Shown in pieces: positions 9,815 through 19,138 of a stretch of 64,000 bases of DNA (position 1 is its first letter; each line of letters opens with the position of its first letter). The translations under genes were made by a program, and so were the position numbers. The notes beneath the pieces are model-generated. The model did no database searches, was not told where the DNA came from, and worked only from the letters and a program-made list of their open reading frames with translations. The DNA is from Pseudomonas violetae (GTDB taxonomy: Bacteria; Pseudomonadota; Gammaproteobacteria; Pseudomonadales; Pseudomonadaceae): the NCBI RefSeq assembly GCF_023072615.1, contig NZ_JAKNRW010000026.1, forward strand, positions 1-64,000, read 5' to 3'.

Positions 9815-10333
9815 ATGACGTTTTTGGGTCATCCCAGGCAGCGCGTCTGGCTGCTGGTCATACCGATGGCTTACGCCGTATTTCTGGTTTGGCAGGAATG
9901 GCACTTTCGCGAAAGCGTCGTCGTGCCAGCACCTGCGGCAGTCTCGAAAGCGACGGTACCGTCCCGTGAACTACTCGATGCCACGGCCGTGGCCACCGTG
10001 CTGGGCTTCACCAGCGATGCAACACGAAAGGCTAGTACAGAATCCTTGACCCTGCAGGCCAGTTTCGTGATCTCCAGCGGCCTGTCCCGGGCGTTACTGG
10101 CGGACTCTCAGGGGGCTCGCATCTATCAGGTGGGCGACCGCTTGCCCGGTGGCAGCGTACTGCGCCGGGTCGAGCCAGGTCAGGTGGTGTTGTGGAACAA
10201 GGGGCGAGAAGAACTCCTGACATTGCAGCCCTCGGCTGCGCGTTTTCTGCGTCCGTTCGAGTTGCAGGAGGCGCCACACACAGTGCGGGTTCCCGCACGT
10301 TTTCTACGCCCGATTTCCGGGCCGTCAGAGTGA
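9815..10333 (+). CDS. gspC: Type II secretion protein GspC (short form)
   Basis: Inner-membrane clamp that links the platform to the secretin. It is 172 aa from the ATG at 9815: a short cytosolic N-terminus, one membrane helix (VWLLVIPMAYAVFLVW), a linker, and a periplasmic HR domain visible as ISSGLSRALLADSQGARIYQ and VGDRLPGGSVLRRVEPGQVV. The protein ends soon after the HR domain, so the C-terminal PDZ or coiled-coil region found in many GspC proteins is absent. It overlaps gspD by one base (TGATG) as first gene of the gspC-M operon. The family call rests on context plus the HR pattern. Confidence 0.85.
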   Translation: MTFLGHPRQRVWLLVIPMAYAVFLVWQEWHFRESVVVPAPAAVSKATVPSRELLDATAVATVLGFTSDATRKASTESLTLQASFVISSGLSRALLADSQGARIYQVGDRLPGGSVLRRVEPGQVVLWNKGREELLTLQPSAARFLRPFELQEAPHTVRVPARFLRPISGPSE

Positions 10334-12270
10334 TGAAACCGATGAACAGCTTCACTGGTGCGCATACCCTGCGGGCCATGTTTTTTCTAACCATTTTTGT
10401 CGCAGCGAGCCTTCCCGGCGTACTTCGGGCCGAGGGCGAAAAATGGCAACTGGCGATGAACAATGCCGAACTGCGCGACATCGTCGAAGAAATATCGACC
10501 ATCCTCGGCACCACGGTCGTGCTGGACCCGCGGGTTACCGGGCGCATCACCGTGATGTCCCGACAGGCCCTTGATCGGGAGGGCGTGCGGCGGTTGTTCT
10601 ATTCGGTGCTTGATGCCCACAACTTTACGGTGATCGACGAGGGCGATCGCATCCTCATTACCCCGGTGACCGAGGCTAAAACCCGCGCCGGCCAGACAAC
10701 GGCAACAACCGCCACGGGATCGCAGTTTGTCACCCGGGTTCTGGAACTGAACACCAGTGCCGCCGCAGACATTGCCGGGCTGGTGCGGCCACTGGTTTCG
10801 ACCAACGGTTATGTTGGTCCATCGGTGTCGGCCAACGCCGTGGTGATCACCGATACGGCCGCGAATGTGCAGCGTATCACCCAGGTCGTCCGCCAATTGG
10901 ACGGTGGGCAGAACAATCAGCATGCCATGTTACTGCTGCGCCACGCGCAGGCAGCCGATGTGGCGCAGGTGATCGAAGCGACCCTGGGCAAGCGCAACAC
11001 CGATACGACGATTCAGGTGTTGGCGGACCCACGGACCAACCGCCTGATTTTCATTGGCCCCCCGGTCGTGCGCAAACGTCTGCTCGAACTGGCCAGCAGC
11101 CTCGATGCGCCGTCCACCGCAACACTCGACAACGCTCGGGTTATCCGTCTGCGCTACAGCGACGCCAAACAGTTGGCCGAGGTGCTGGAAAGCCTGGGCC
11201 AGGGCAAGAAACAGGTCATTGCCGCAGGCAGTGCGCGGGAAACTGCGGCCAGTCCCACGTTCATGATCAAGGCGGACGAAAGTCAGAATGCACTGGTGCT
11301 GATTGCCGAGCCCGCGCAGATCCGCACCATTGAAAACATCGTACGCCAACTGGACCAACCCCGCGCCCAGGTACTGATTCATGCAGCGATTGTCGAGATA
11401 TCCGGGGATATTGCCGAGGCGGTGGGAGTCCAGTGGGGCATTCGCACCGGCGACGCCAAGGGTTTCCTCAACTTTCCCGGAACGGACATCCCGATTGTCG
11501 GCGGGCTGACGTTTGACGAGAAAAAGTCAGCACCGGAAGGCGCCATTCTGCAACTGGGCAGTGACCGCTTCGGTGCGTTGATTTCAGCCCTGGCCAGCAG
11601 CACCCGCAGCAATCTGCTGTCCACGCCCAGCCTGCTGACCCTGGACAATCAGGAGGCAGAGATTATTGTGGGCCAGAACGTACCCTTCAAGACCGGCTCC
11701 TACGCCACTAACAGCAATGGCGCGGACAATCCGTTCACTACGGTCGAGCGCAAGGATGTGGGCATCAGCCTGAAGATCAAGCCCTACATCAACGAGGGAT
11801 CGACGTTGCGGCTTGAGGTGGAGCAGGAGGTATCGGATATCGCGCCGACGGTGTCCGGCGTGGACTCCTCGGACCTGATCACCAACAAGCGGGCGCTCAA
11901 GAGCACCATCCTGGCCGACGATGGCGAGATTATCGTAATCGGCGGGCTGATCAGGGACAGCGTGCGTACCCAGCAAAGCGGTGTGCCCCTGCTGCGGGAT
12001 ATTCCTTATCTCGGCGCGCTGTTTCGCTGGAAACGGGACACCCAGACCAAAAGCAACCTGATGGTATTTTTGCGCCCGACCATCGTGCGCACCAAGGAGG
12101 ACCTGTCCGAGGTCAGTGACCAGCGTTATAACGCGCTGCGCGACCTGAGCAAACCGGGTGCGCGAGGGAACAACTCGCTGCTGCTACCCGCGGATGCACG
12201 CCAGCTGTTCGAGCCGACGGGTGATGCACCAGTGGTCGACTTGCGTCAGCCGGCGCCGGTGAAGCCGTGA
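10333..12270 (+). CDS. gspD: Type II secretion secretin GspD
   Basis: Outer-membrane secretin channel, 645 aa. It has a signal peptide (TLRAMFFLTIFVAASLPGVLRA), then N0 (KWQLAMNNAELRDIVEEIS), N1-N3 ring modules with repeated 'LRYSDAKQLAEVLESLGQG'-like units, and a C-terminal secretin core (VGQNVPFKTGSY, VGISLKIKPYINEGS, GGLIRDSV). No lipobox or long pilotin-binding S-domain is obvious at the C-terminus. The ATG at 10333 overlaps the gspC stop; a second ATG nine bases on (10342) is an alternative. It overlaps gspE by four bases (GTGA). Confidence 0.95.
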   Translation: MKPMNSFTGAHTLRAMFFLTIFVAASLPGVLRAEGEKWQLAMNNAELRDIVEEISTILGTTVVLDPRVTGRITVMSRQALDREGVRRLFYSVLDAHNFTVIDEGDRILITPVTEAKTRAGQTTATTATGSQFVTRVLELNTSAAADIAGLVRPLVSTNGYVGPSVSANAVVITDTAANVQRITQVVRQLDGGQNNQHAMLLLRHAQAADVAQVIEATLGKRNTDTTIQVLADPRTNRLIFIGPPVVRKRLLELASSLDAPSTATLDNARVIRLRYSDAKQLAEVLESLGQGKKQVIAAGSARETAASPTFMIKADESQNALVLIAEPAQIRTIENIVRQLDQPRAQVLIHAAIVEISGDIAEAVGVQWGIRTGDAKGFLNFPGTDIPIVGGLTFDEKKSAPEGAILQLGSDRFGALISALASSTRSNLLSTPSLLTLDNQEAEIIVGQNVPFKTGSYATNSNGADNPFTTVERKDVGISLKIKPYINEGSTLRLEVEQEVSDIAPTVSGVDSSDLITNKRALKSTILADDGEIIVIGGLIRDSVRTQQSGVPLLRDIPYLGALFRWKRDTQTKSNLMVFLRPTIVRTKEDLSEVSDQRYNALRDLSKPGARGNNSLLLPADARQLFEPTGDAPVVDLRQPAPVKP

Positions 12271-13721
12271 GCGAGCGGACATTACCCTTCGGTTTCGCCC
12301 GGCGTTTTGGTTTGCTGATCGAAGGTGAGGGCGTTGTGCTGCGACTGGACACGCCGCTCACCGCTCTGGCTGAAGCGCGCCGGGCCTGCGGCCGTGAACT
12401 GCCGCAGCACATCCTCGGCGCCGATGAGTTTGCCTTGCGCTTGGCATCGACTTACCGCGAGGGCCAGAGCGCGGCGGAGCAGGTCGCCCTGGGGCTGGAT
12501 GATGAACTGGATCTGCTGAGCCTGGTCGATCAGGTGCCGCAAACCGCTGATCTGCTGGAGCAGCAGGGCGACGCGCCGATCATCCGCCTGATCAACGCGT
12601 TGCTCAGCGAGGCGGTGCGCGAGCATGCCTCGGATGTCCACCTGGAAACCTTCGAACAGTACCTGTCGGTGCGCATGCGAATCGATGGGCAACTGCGCGA
12701 GATGCTGCGGCCGCGACGTGAACTGGCCACCTTGCTGGTGTCACGGATCAAGGTCATGGCGCGGTTGGATATCGCCGAAAAACGGATCCCCCAGGATGGC
12801 CGCATGGCCCTGCGCCTGGCGGGTCATGAAGTTGATGTGCGGGTGTCCACACTGCCTTCGGCACACGGCGAACGAGTGGTCTTGCGCCTGCTTGATAAAC
12901 AGGCCAGCCGGCTGGAGTTGCAGCGGCTGGGTATGCCGGTCGATACCCTTACGGCCCTCCATCAATTGCTGGGCAAGCCCCACGGCATTCTGCTGGTTAC
13001 AGGGCCCACCGGGTCGGGCAAGACGACCAGCCTGTATGCAGCCTTGAGCAGCCTGAACGACCAGACCCGGAACATTCTCACGGTCGAGGATCCCATCGAA
13101 TATCACCTGCCGGGGGTGGGACAGATGCCGGTCAATCCGAAGGTGGACATGACCTTCGCCCGAGGTCTGCGGGCCATCCTGCGCCAGGACCCGGACGTCG
13201 TGATGGTGGGCGAGATTCGCGATCGCGAGACAGCCGAGATTGCCGTACAGGCGTCGCTGACTGGTCACCTGGTGCTCTCGACTCTGCACACCAATAGTGC
13301 GGTCGGCGCGGTGACCCGGCTGGTGGACATGGGCGTCGATTCCTACCTGCTTGCATCCTCACTGGTGGGCATTCTTGCCCAACGCCTGCTACGAACCCTG
13401 TGCCCCCATTGCAAGGTGCCGTACTGCGCTGACGCGTCGGCCTGTGAGCGCCTGGGGGTGGATGTTGCAATGTCGCCGCAGCTATTCAAAGCCATGGGTT
13501 GCGAGCACTGCCAGAACGGCTATCGCGGGCGTATCGGCATTTACGAACTGCTCACTGTGACACCTTCCATTTCGGCGCTGATCCACCAGAGCGCCAGCGA
13601 GCAGGCTTTGCTCAACGAGACGCGCAAGGTCTCGCGCAGCTTGTTCCAGGATGGCCGTCAGCGAGTGCTCGATGGCCTGACCAGTCTGGACGAGTTGCTT
13701 CGTGTGACTCAGGAGGACTAG
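12267..13721 (+). CDS. gspE: Type II secretion ATPase GspE
   Basis: Cytosolic AAA-type secretion ATPase that powers pseudopilus assembly, 484 aa. It has an N-terminal GspL-binding domain, Walker A GPTGSGKTT, Asp box (LTVEDPIEYHLPG), Walker B (DPDVVMVGEIRDRETA), His box (GHLVLSTLHTNSA), and the tetracysteine zinc motif CPHC...CEHC that marks GspE. It starts at a GTG overlapping the gspD stop, a typical translational coupling. The neighbour gspF follows after 3 bp. Confidence 0.96.
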   Translation: MSERTLPFGFARRFGLLIEGEGVVLRLDTPLTALAEARRACGRELPQHILGADEFALRLASTYREGQSAAEQVALGLDDELDLLSLVDQVPQTADLLEQQGDAPIIRLINALLSEAVREHASDVHLETFEQYLSVRMRIDGQLREMLRPRRELATLLVSRIKVMARLDIAEKRIPQDGRMALRLAGHEVDVRVSTLPSAHGERVVLRLLDKQASRLELQRLGMPVDTLTALHQLLGKPHGILLVTGPTGSGKTTSLYAALSSLNDQTRNILTVEDPIEYHLPGVGQMPVNPKVDMTFARGLRAILRQDPDVVMVGEIRDRETAEIAVQASLTGHLVLSTLHTNSAVGAVTRLVDMGVDSYLLASSLVGILAQRLLRTLCPHCKVPYCADASACERLGVDVAMSPQLFKAMGCEHCQNGYRGRIGIYELLTVTPSISALIHQSASEQALLNETRKVSRSLFQDGRQRVLDGLTSLDELLRVTQED

Positions 13722-13724
13722 CGG

Positions 13725-14924
13725 ATGACCACCTTCGATTACCGCGCCCACGATGCCCATGGTCGAGTCTGCAAAGGGCGGCTGGAAGCCGACGGCCCCC
13801 TGCATGCTCGCCAGCTACTGCGCGAACGCGGGTTATGGCCGCTCAAACTCAACGCCCGTGAGGGCGCCGGCCCCCGGCTTCGTAACGACCGCCTGGGTGC
13901 AGCGGAACTGGCTTTGCTGACGCTGCAACTGTCCACGCTGGTCCAGGCTGGCCTACCCCTGGAAGAAGCGTTGGATGCGGTGGCGAAGCAGAGCAGCCGG
14001 CGCAAAGTGGCCGGGTTGTTGTCGGCGGTCAGGAGCCGCGTGATGGAGGGGCATGCGCTGGCCATGGCGCTGAGTATGTTTCCCCGGGCATTTCCCGAGT
14101 TGTTCCGGGCAACGGTTGCGGCAGGCGAGCGTTCCGGGCACCTGGGAGAGGTCCTCGAACAGCTGGCGGCTTACACCCAGGCGCGTCAGGCTTCACGGCA
14201 AAAAATTCAGATGGCACTCGTTTACCCCTTGATCCTGATGTTGGCCAGTGTGGCGATCGTAGGGTTTCTTCTCGGGTTCGTGGTGCCGGACGTCGTAAAA
14301 ATCTTCGTCGACAGCGGCCAGCCGCTGCCGTGGCTGACCCAGGCACTGATCGGCGTGAGCAACGGTTTGCGCGAGCATTTTCCGTGGTTGATTTTCGGGC
14401 TGGCGATGCTGGCAGGCCTGTGGCGCTGGAGCCTGCGCAAGGCAACCTGGCGCTTGCACTGGCATCGACTGGCCTTGAACGTGCCAGTCATGGGCGACGT
14501 GCTGCGGGCGGTGGAAGCCGCGCGGTTTGCCAGCACCCTGGCGATCCTTGGCAGAAGTGCCGTGCCCCTGGTGGATGCGCTGGAGATTGCGGCGGCAGTC
14601 ATCGGCAACCTGAAGATTCGATCGCGGATGGTCGACGTGGCGCGCTCGGTACGGGAAGGCGCAACCCTGACCCGTGGCCTTGAACTGAGTGGCGACATCC
14701 CGCCGATGATGCTGCACATGATCGCCAGCGGCGAACGCGCTGGCGAACTCGACCGCATGTTGGCCAAAGCCGCCGAGCAGCAGGAAAACAGCCTGGCGGC
14801 GCGCATCGCCCTGGTTGTCAGCCTGTTCGAGCCGGCGATGCTGGTGGTGATGGGTGGCGTCGTGCTGCTGATCGTCATGGCCATCCTGCTTCCAATTCTC
14901 AGCCTCAACCAATTGGTGAATTGA
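13725..14924 (+). CDS. gspF: Type II secretion platform protein GspF
   Basis: Polytopic inner-membrane platform protein, 399 aa. It contains two T2SSF domains, each ending in hydrophobic segments (PLILMLASVAIVGFLLGFVV; PAMLVVMGGVVLLIVMAILL), and the family motif ERSGHLGEVLEQLA repeated as ERAGELDRMLAKAA. It lies 3 bp after gspE and 3 bp before gspG. Confidence 0.95.
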   Translation: MTTFDYRAHDAHGRVCKGRLEADGPLHARQLLRERGLWPLKLNAREGAGPRLRNDRLGAAELALLTLQLSTLVQAGLPLEEALDAVAKQSSRRKVAGLLSAVRSRVMEGHALAMALSMFPRAFPELFRATVAAGERSGHLGEVLEQLAAYTQARQASRQKIQMALVYPLILMLASVAIVGFLLGFVVPDVVKIFVDSGQPLPWLTQALIGVSNGLREHFPWLIFGLAMLAGLWRWSLRKATWRLHWHRLALNVPVMGDVLRAVEAARFASTLAILGRSAVPLVDALEIAAAVIGNLKIRSRMVDVARSVREGATLTRGLELSGDIPPMMLHMIASGERAGELDRMLAKAAEQQENSLAARIALVVSLFEPAMLVVMGGVVLLIVMAILLPILSLNQLVN

Positions 14925-14927
14925 TCC

Positions 14928-15383
14928 ATGCAAGCACTACAAACAAAGAGCTTCCGCGCCCAGCGTGGTTTTACCCTGATCGAAATCATGGTGGTGGTGG
15001 TGATCATCGGCGTGCTGGGCGCCATCGTGGTTCCGCAGTTCATGAGTCGTCCTGATCAGGCCAAGGTCACCGCGGCAAAAATCGACATCCAGGCGATTTC
15101 CACTGCACTGGAAATGTACCGCCTCGATAATCATCACTACCCCTCTACCCAGCAGAATCTGGAGGCCTTGATCAAACGGCCACCGGGATCGCCGGTGGCC
15201 CGCAACTGGAATCCCCAGGGTTATTTGAAGAGCATGCCGGTTGACCCCTGGGGCACGCCTTATCAGTACCTCAATCCGGGCGTGCGTGCGGTCGACGGCG
15301 GTTACGATCTGTTTTCCCTGGGCGCCGATGGTGTCGCGGGTGGTGACGGTCATGCCGCCGACATCGGCAATTGGAGTCCCTGA
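14928..15383 (+). CDS. gspG: Major pseudopilin GspG
   Basis: Main subunit of the secretion pseudopilus, 151 aa. The prepilin peptidase site is RG14/F15TLIE with Glu at mature position 5, followed by a hydrophobic helix. The C-terminal region has the GspG calcium-site type loop (DPWGTPYQYLNPG...DGGYDLFSLGADG). The window has no prepilin peptidase gene, so PilD from elsewhere must process it. Confidence 0.96.
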   Translation: MQALQTKSFRAQRGFTLIEIMVVVVIIGVLGAIVVPQFMSRPDQAKVTAAKIDIQAISTALEMYRLDNHHYPSTQQNLEALIKRPPGSPVARNWNPQGYLKSMPVDPWGTPYQYLNPGVRAVDGGYDLFSLGADGVAGGDGHAADIGNWSP

Positions 15384-15386
15384 CTC

Positions 15387-15854
15387 ATGCACCACCGCAG
15401 CGACGGCTTCACGTTAATTGAGCTGATGATCGTCATCGTGCTGATCGGCATCCTGCTAGGCATGGTGAGCCTTGCCATGGGCCAGAATCCGGCTCGGCAG
15501 GCGCGGCAAGAGGCAAGCAATATCGTCAGCTTGATTCACCATCTGCGTGAACGAGCGGTGCTTGATGGCCTGGACTACGGCGTACGGCTGAGTGCCGACG
15601 GCTATCGGGGCATGCGCCTGGCAGGTCAGGGATGGGAATCGATAACGCTCTTCTATCCCTGGCCGGATAACCTGCGGATGCATCTGGAACTGGACGGTGG
15701 GATTTCAAGCCTGGGCGCCGACGACGGGCCGCCCCAGTTGCTGATGCTCAGCAGTGACGAAACCAGCGTTTTTACCCTGACATTCATGACTGCCGACACC
15801 ACCTGGTTGAGCCTTTCCAGCGACGGCATCGGCGAGGTGCTGATCGATGGTTAG
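15387..15854 (+). CDS. gspH: Minor pseudopilin GspH
   Basis: 155 aa with type IV prepilin leader MHHRSDG/FTLIE (Glu5 present) and a long hydrophobic helix, then a GspH-type beta domain. Minor pseudopilins H-I-J-K form the tip complex. The gene overlaps gspI by 8 bp. Confidence 0.9.
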   Translation: MHHRSDGFTLIELMIVIVLIGILLGMVSLAMGQNPARQARQEASNIVSLIHHLRERAVLDGLDYGVRLSADGYRGMRLAGQGWESITLFYPWPDNLRMHLELDGGISSLGADDGPPQLLMLSSDETSVFTLTFMTADTTWLSLSSDGIGEVLIDG

Positions 15855-16230
15855 TCGTCTTGTCAGGTCGCCGCAGCGGGGCTTTACCCTGCTGGAAATC
15901 ATGGTCGCCCTAGGGATTTTTGCCACGCTGGCAGCTGCCGTCCTGTCTGCGGGTCAATACGTGGTGAAGCAAACGAGCCGGATCGAGGAGCGGGTTTTCT
16001 CGACCTGGGTAGCCGATAACCGGTTGAACGAATTGCACCTGCAACCAGCGGTAACCCTAGGTCAACGGCAGCAGACAGTCAGCATGGGGCGCCGCCAATG
16101 GGTGCTGCGTGAACACGTCAGTCCTGCGAATGAACCGCGCCTGCTGAGGCTGGATGTTGAAGTCAGCCTGGACGCTCGCGGACCGACCCTGCATCGCGCC
16201 AGTGGCTGGGTATCTCGTCATGCAGACTAA
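15847..16230 (+). CDS. gspI: Minor pseudopilin GspI
   Basis: 127 aa; leader SPQRG12/F13TLLE with the sequence IMVALGIFATLAAA that is highly typical of GspI. It is the core minor pseudopilin that starts tip assembly with J and K. It overlaps both neighbours (8 bp with gspH, 11 bp with gspJ). Confidence 0.92.
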   Translation: MVSRLVRSPQRGFTLLEIMVALGIFATLAAAVLSAGQYVVKQTSRIEERVFSTWVADNRLNELHLQPAVTLGQRQQTVSMGRRQWVLREHVSPANEPRLLRLDVEVSLDARGPTLHRASGWVSRHAD

Positions 16231-16765
16231 GCAAAAGGGTTTCACTCTGCTGGAACTGGTCATCGCCATGGCGATCTTTGCGATGCTTGGGCTGGCGAGT
16301 TGGAAGCTGTTCGATGGGGTACTCCGGATGCAGCAGGGGACAGCGGCGCATGAGCGCGAGCTGCGCAGTTTGCAGCGCGCCATGGCGGTCATCGAACGGG
16401 ATGTGATGCACGTCACCGAACAACCTGTTTCGCTCAAGAAAAACGTTTTGCAACTGCAACGCAGCAATTGGCGCAACCCGCTGGACCAGCCGCGCAGCGG
16501 GCGCCAGGTGCTCACCTATCGTCTGGACAATGGCGTGCTTTGGCGTGACAGCCAGGCGGACGGTGCGCAATCCGTGCAGCGGCAGAGGTTGCTCGGCGAT
16601 GTCCGGCAGCTGCGCTGGCGCGTGTTCGACAGCCATTCCGGATGGAGCCGCGAATGGGCTTCGGCGCCCGGCAAAAAAGCAGCGATGGCCCTTGAAGTGC
16701 AGGTTTCGGTTGGACGGTTCGAGGCCATCCGCCGGGTGTTGCTGTTGCCGGGCGCTCAGCGGTGA
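16220..16765 (+). CDS. gspJ: Minor pseudopilin GspJ
   Basis: 181 aa from the ATG at 16220, which places the leader QTKQKG7/F8TLLELVIAMAIFAML directly at the N-terminus; the longer open frame upstream lies inside gspI. The rest fits the GspJ fold (RLLGDVRQLRWRVFD). It overlaps gspK by 4 bp (GTGA). Confidence 0.93.
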   Translation: MQTKQKGFTLLELVIAMAIFAMLGLASWKLFDGVLRMQQGTAAHERELRSLQRAMAVIERDVMHVTEQPVSLKKNVLQLQRSNWRNPLDQPRSGRQVLTYRLDNGVLWRDSQADGAQSVQRQRLLGDVRQLRWRVFDSHSGWSREWASAPGKKAAMALEVQVSVGRFEAIRRVLLLPGAQR

Positions 16766-17607
16766 GCCCGCGTCCAGGTGGCTTTGCGTTGATCAGCGTG
16801 TTACTGGTCATGAGCCTCGCGTTGTTGATCACCGCTGGCTTGCTGCGCAGCCATCACCGGTTGCTGCAGAGCAGCGGTCAACAGGTGCAGCAGATCGACC
16901 TGCGCCAGCTCGCATTCGGCGCAGAGACCCGGGCTTTGATGGTGTTGCAGGTTCAATCCTCCAATAAAACAGTCGATCGGACACAGGAATGGGCCCGGCT
17001 GACTTTTGACTTCGATAGCGAGGACGCACAGGTCCGTGTCGATATCGATGACCTGGGTGGCCGGTTCAACCTCAATTCATTACTGGTTGCGGGCCAGATC
17101 GACCAGGTCACGCTCAACCGCTGGGAGCGCTTGCAGGCGTCGCTCGATCTTGCGCCTTTGCAACTGCGCCAGGTGGGCGCATTGCGCGAATTGAGCCAGC
17201 TGCGCTTGCTGCCAGGCGTGGACGATCAGCGCTTGCGCGAGCTTGAGCCCTGGGTGGCACTGCTGCCCATCGAAGCGGCGCTGAACATCAATACCGCTCC
17301 GGCATTGGTGTTGAGCATATTGGGTGATGTCAACGCCGCGACCGCCGACTCGCTGGTCCGTCAGGCATCGAGTTCTGCCTGGGGCAGTGTCCAGGCGTTT
17401 ACTCAAGACCCGCTGATTTCGGGGTTGGGCCTGAGCAGTCATGGGCTGGGGATCACCAGCCGCTGGTTCCGGATCACGGTAGAAGTAACTCAGGGTGGGC
17501 GCGTCCTGCGCTTGGTGACGGACGTTGAGCGTGATGCCAAGACGCAGCAATGGAAAGTTCTGCAACGATGTTTTCTTTCAGCGATTGCCAACGAGGTCCA
17601 GCAATGA
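16762..17607 (+). CDS. gspK: Tip pseudopilin GspK
   Basis: 281 aa, GTG start. Leader PRPGG7/F8ALIS: the usual Glu at mature position 5 is replaced by Ser, as expected for GspK. It has the large alpha-helical insert of GspK (helix-hairpin-helix-like INTAPALVLSIL). It caps the pseudopilus. It overlaps gspL by 4 bp (ATGA). Confidence 0.93.
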   Translation: MSPRPGGFALISVLLVMSLALLITAGLLRSHHRLLQSSGQQVQQIDLRQLAFGAETRALMVLQVQSSNKTVDRTQEWARLTFDFDSEDAQVRVDIDDLGGRFNLNSLLVAGQIDQVTLNRWERLQASLDLAPLQLRQVGALRELSQLRLLPGVDDQRLRELEPWVALLPIEAALNINTAPALVLSILGDVNAATADSLVRQASSSAWGSVQAFTQDPLISGLGLSSHGLGITSRWFRITVEVTQGGRVLRLVTDVERDAKTQQWKVLQRCFLSAIANEVQQ

Positions 17608-18710
17608 AGAGCTGGCTGTATCTGACTGCCGAAGGCGTGGTAGCTCCATCTGCCGACTGGCCGTGTCGCGTCTGGTCTGCGCTTCATCAGGGCACGCCCA
17701 TGCCGCTGCATCAAGCCGCGGAGGCCCTCGCGGGCCAGTCGGTTGATCTGCTGGTGCCAATGGAATTGTGCAGTTGGGTGCGCAGCGAGCCGTGGCCCTC
17801 CCGGCGTCAACCCGGTGCTCAGGCTGTGGCGTTTGCCGTGGAAGAGCAACTGAGCGAACCGCTGGAGCAGCTGCACGTGAGCGTAGGTGCGCGCGACAGT
17901 GACGGGCGCTATCCGGTCATGGTCATCGGTCGGGAACGAATGGCTGGGGTCCTGTCGTTGCTGGCCGAATCGGCTGTCGAATTGCGTAGTGCAAGTGTGG
18001 ATGCCGATATGCTGCCCGACACTCAGCCCCTGGGTGTCCGGTGCTTTGGTCGATGGCTGCTGGGTGGGGCGCTGCCGGCCCGGATGGTATTGTCGAACGA
18101 GGGGTTGAAAACGCTGCGACCGATCTTGCCTGCGGACATCCATTGGCTGGATGACCATCAGGGTGACGCCTTCTTCGATCAATGCCTGAACGTTCGTCCG
18201 GCGCATGCCATCAATCTGCTGCAGGGGCGTTTTGCGCCTAGCCAAAAACCTCTGCCTTGGCGAATCGGCGCGTTGGCGTTGTTCACGTCGTTGCTGTTGA
18301 CCTGGGGCGGCACTGAAGCCCGGATTTGGTTTGTCGAGGGCCAGAGCCGTCAGCTCGTGCAGGAGAGTGAGCAGCAGTTCAAGGCCCTTTATCCCGACCA
18401 GCCCCACACCATGGACATGGCAGCGCAACTCAAAGTGCTGCAACACCCGCCTGCGCAATCGCAGAGCACGCGCACTAGCGAGTTGCTCAAGCTTGTCGAA
18501 CACGTCATCGGCGCCAGCTCCGTCGAGGTACAGCGCGTTGAGTTGCGTGCCGGGGAGGGCTGGAAAATCCAGCTCACGGCCAACAGTTTCGCCGAACTTG
18601 AGCAATTACGTGAGAGAGGTCGACAGCAAGGCATGCCAGTCAGGCTGGACAGCGCGAACAAAGCAGATGACCGGGTGCACGCCACTCTTACCTTCGAGGA
18701 CGGAGCATGA
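17604..18710 (+). CDS. gspL: Type II secretion protein GspL
   Basis: 368 aa bitopic inner-membrane protein that recruits GspE. The N-terminal cytoplasmic actin-like domain (about 1-220) contains EEQLSEPLEQLHVSVG. It is followed by a membrane helix (IGALALFTSLLLTWG) and a periplasmic ferredoxin-like domain. The ATG at 17604 overlaps the gspK stop. Sequence conservation in GspL is low, so the call rests on topology and operon position. Confidence 0.9.
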   Translation: MKSWLYLTAEGVVAPSADWPCRVWSALHQGTPMPLHQAAEALAGQSVDLLVPMELCSWVRSEPWPSRRQPGAQAVAFAVEEQLSEPLEQLHVSVGARDSDGRYPVMVIGRERMAGVLSLLAESAVELRSASVDADMLPDTQPLGVRCFGRWLLGGALPARMVLSNEGLKTLRPILPADIHWLDDHQGDAFFDQCLNVRPAHAINLLQGRFAPSQKPLPWRIGALALFTSLLLTWGGTEARIWFVEGQSRQLVQESEQQFKALYPDQPHTMDMAAQLKVLQHPPAQSQSTRTSELLKLVEHVIGASSVEVQRVELRAGEGWKIQLTANSFAELEQLRERGRQQGMPVRLDSANKADDRVHATLTFEDGA

Positions 18711-19138
18711 AGCAGGCCTGGCAGCGCATCAGCGCGCGTGAACAACGGCTGTTGCTGGCAATGGCGATGGTGTTGCTGGTCTTTGCAGGCTACAGCCTGA
18801 TCTGGCAACCGAGCCGCCTGCGCCTCGAAAGCACCGAGCGCTACTATCAGCAACAGCTTGGACTGCGCACGCAACTGCAGCACGCCCAGCCTCGCAGTAT
18901 CGTTGCCGGCGCTACCGACCAGCCGCTGTCGCTGCGGGTGAGCGATGGTGCTACCGCCGCGGGGCTCGACATCCATCAAATGGACAGTGACAACGAACTG
19001 CTGCGCCTGACAATTAGCGGCAACCCTGAAGGCCTGCTGCAATGGCTGGACAGCGTCGAGCGAGGCGGTGTTGCGCTGCAGTCACTGAGCCTGGAAAAAC
19101 GCGATAACGTCCTGGAAGCTCGGGTCGTACTCAGATAG
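18707..19138 (+). CDS. gspM: Type II secretion protein GspM
   Basis: 143 aa; a short cytosolic N-terminus WQRISAREQRLL is followed by one membrane helix (LLAMAMVLLVFAGYSLIW) and a small periplasmic domain, the standard GspM layout. It binds GspL. It is the last gene of the operon; no gspN or gspO follows. The stop overlaps the 3' end of the convergent MFS gene by 8 bp, so the two transcripts share their ends. Confidence 0.9.
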   Translation: MKQAWQRISAREQRLLLAMAMVLLVFAGYSLIWQPSRLRLESTERYYQQQLGLRTQLQHAQPRSIVAGATDQPLSLRVSDGATAAGLDIHQMDSDNELLRLTISGNPEGLLQWLDSVERGGVALQSLSLEKRDNVLEARVVLR

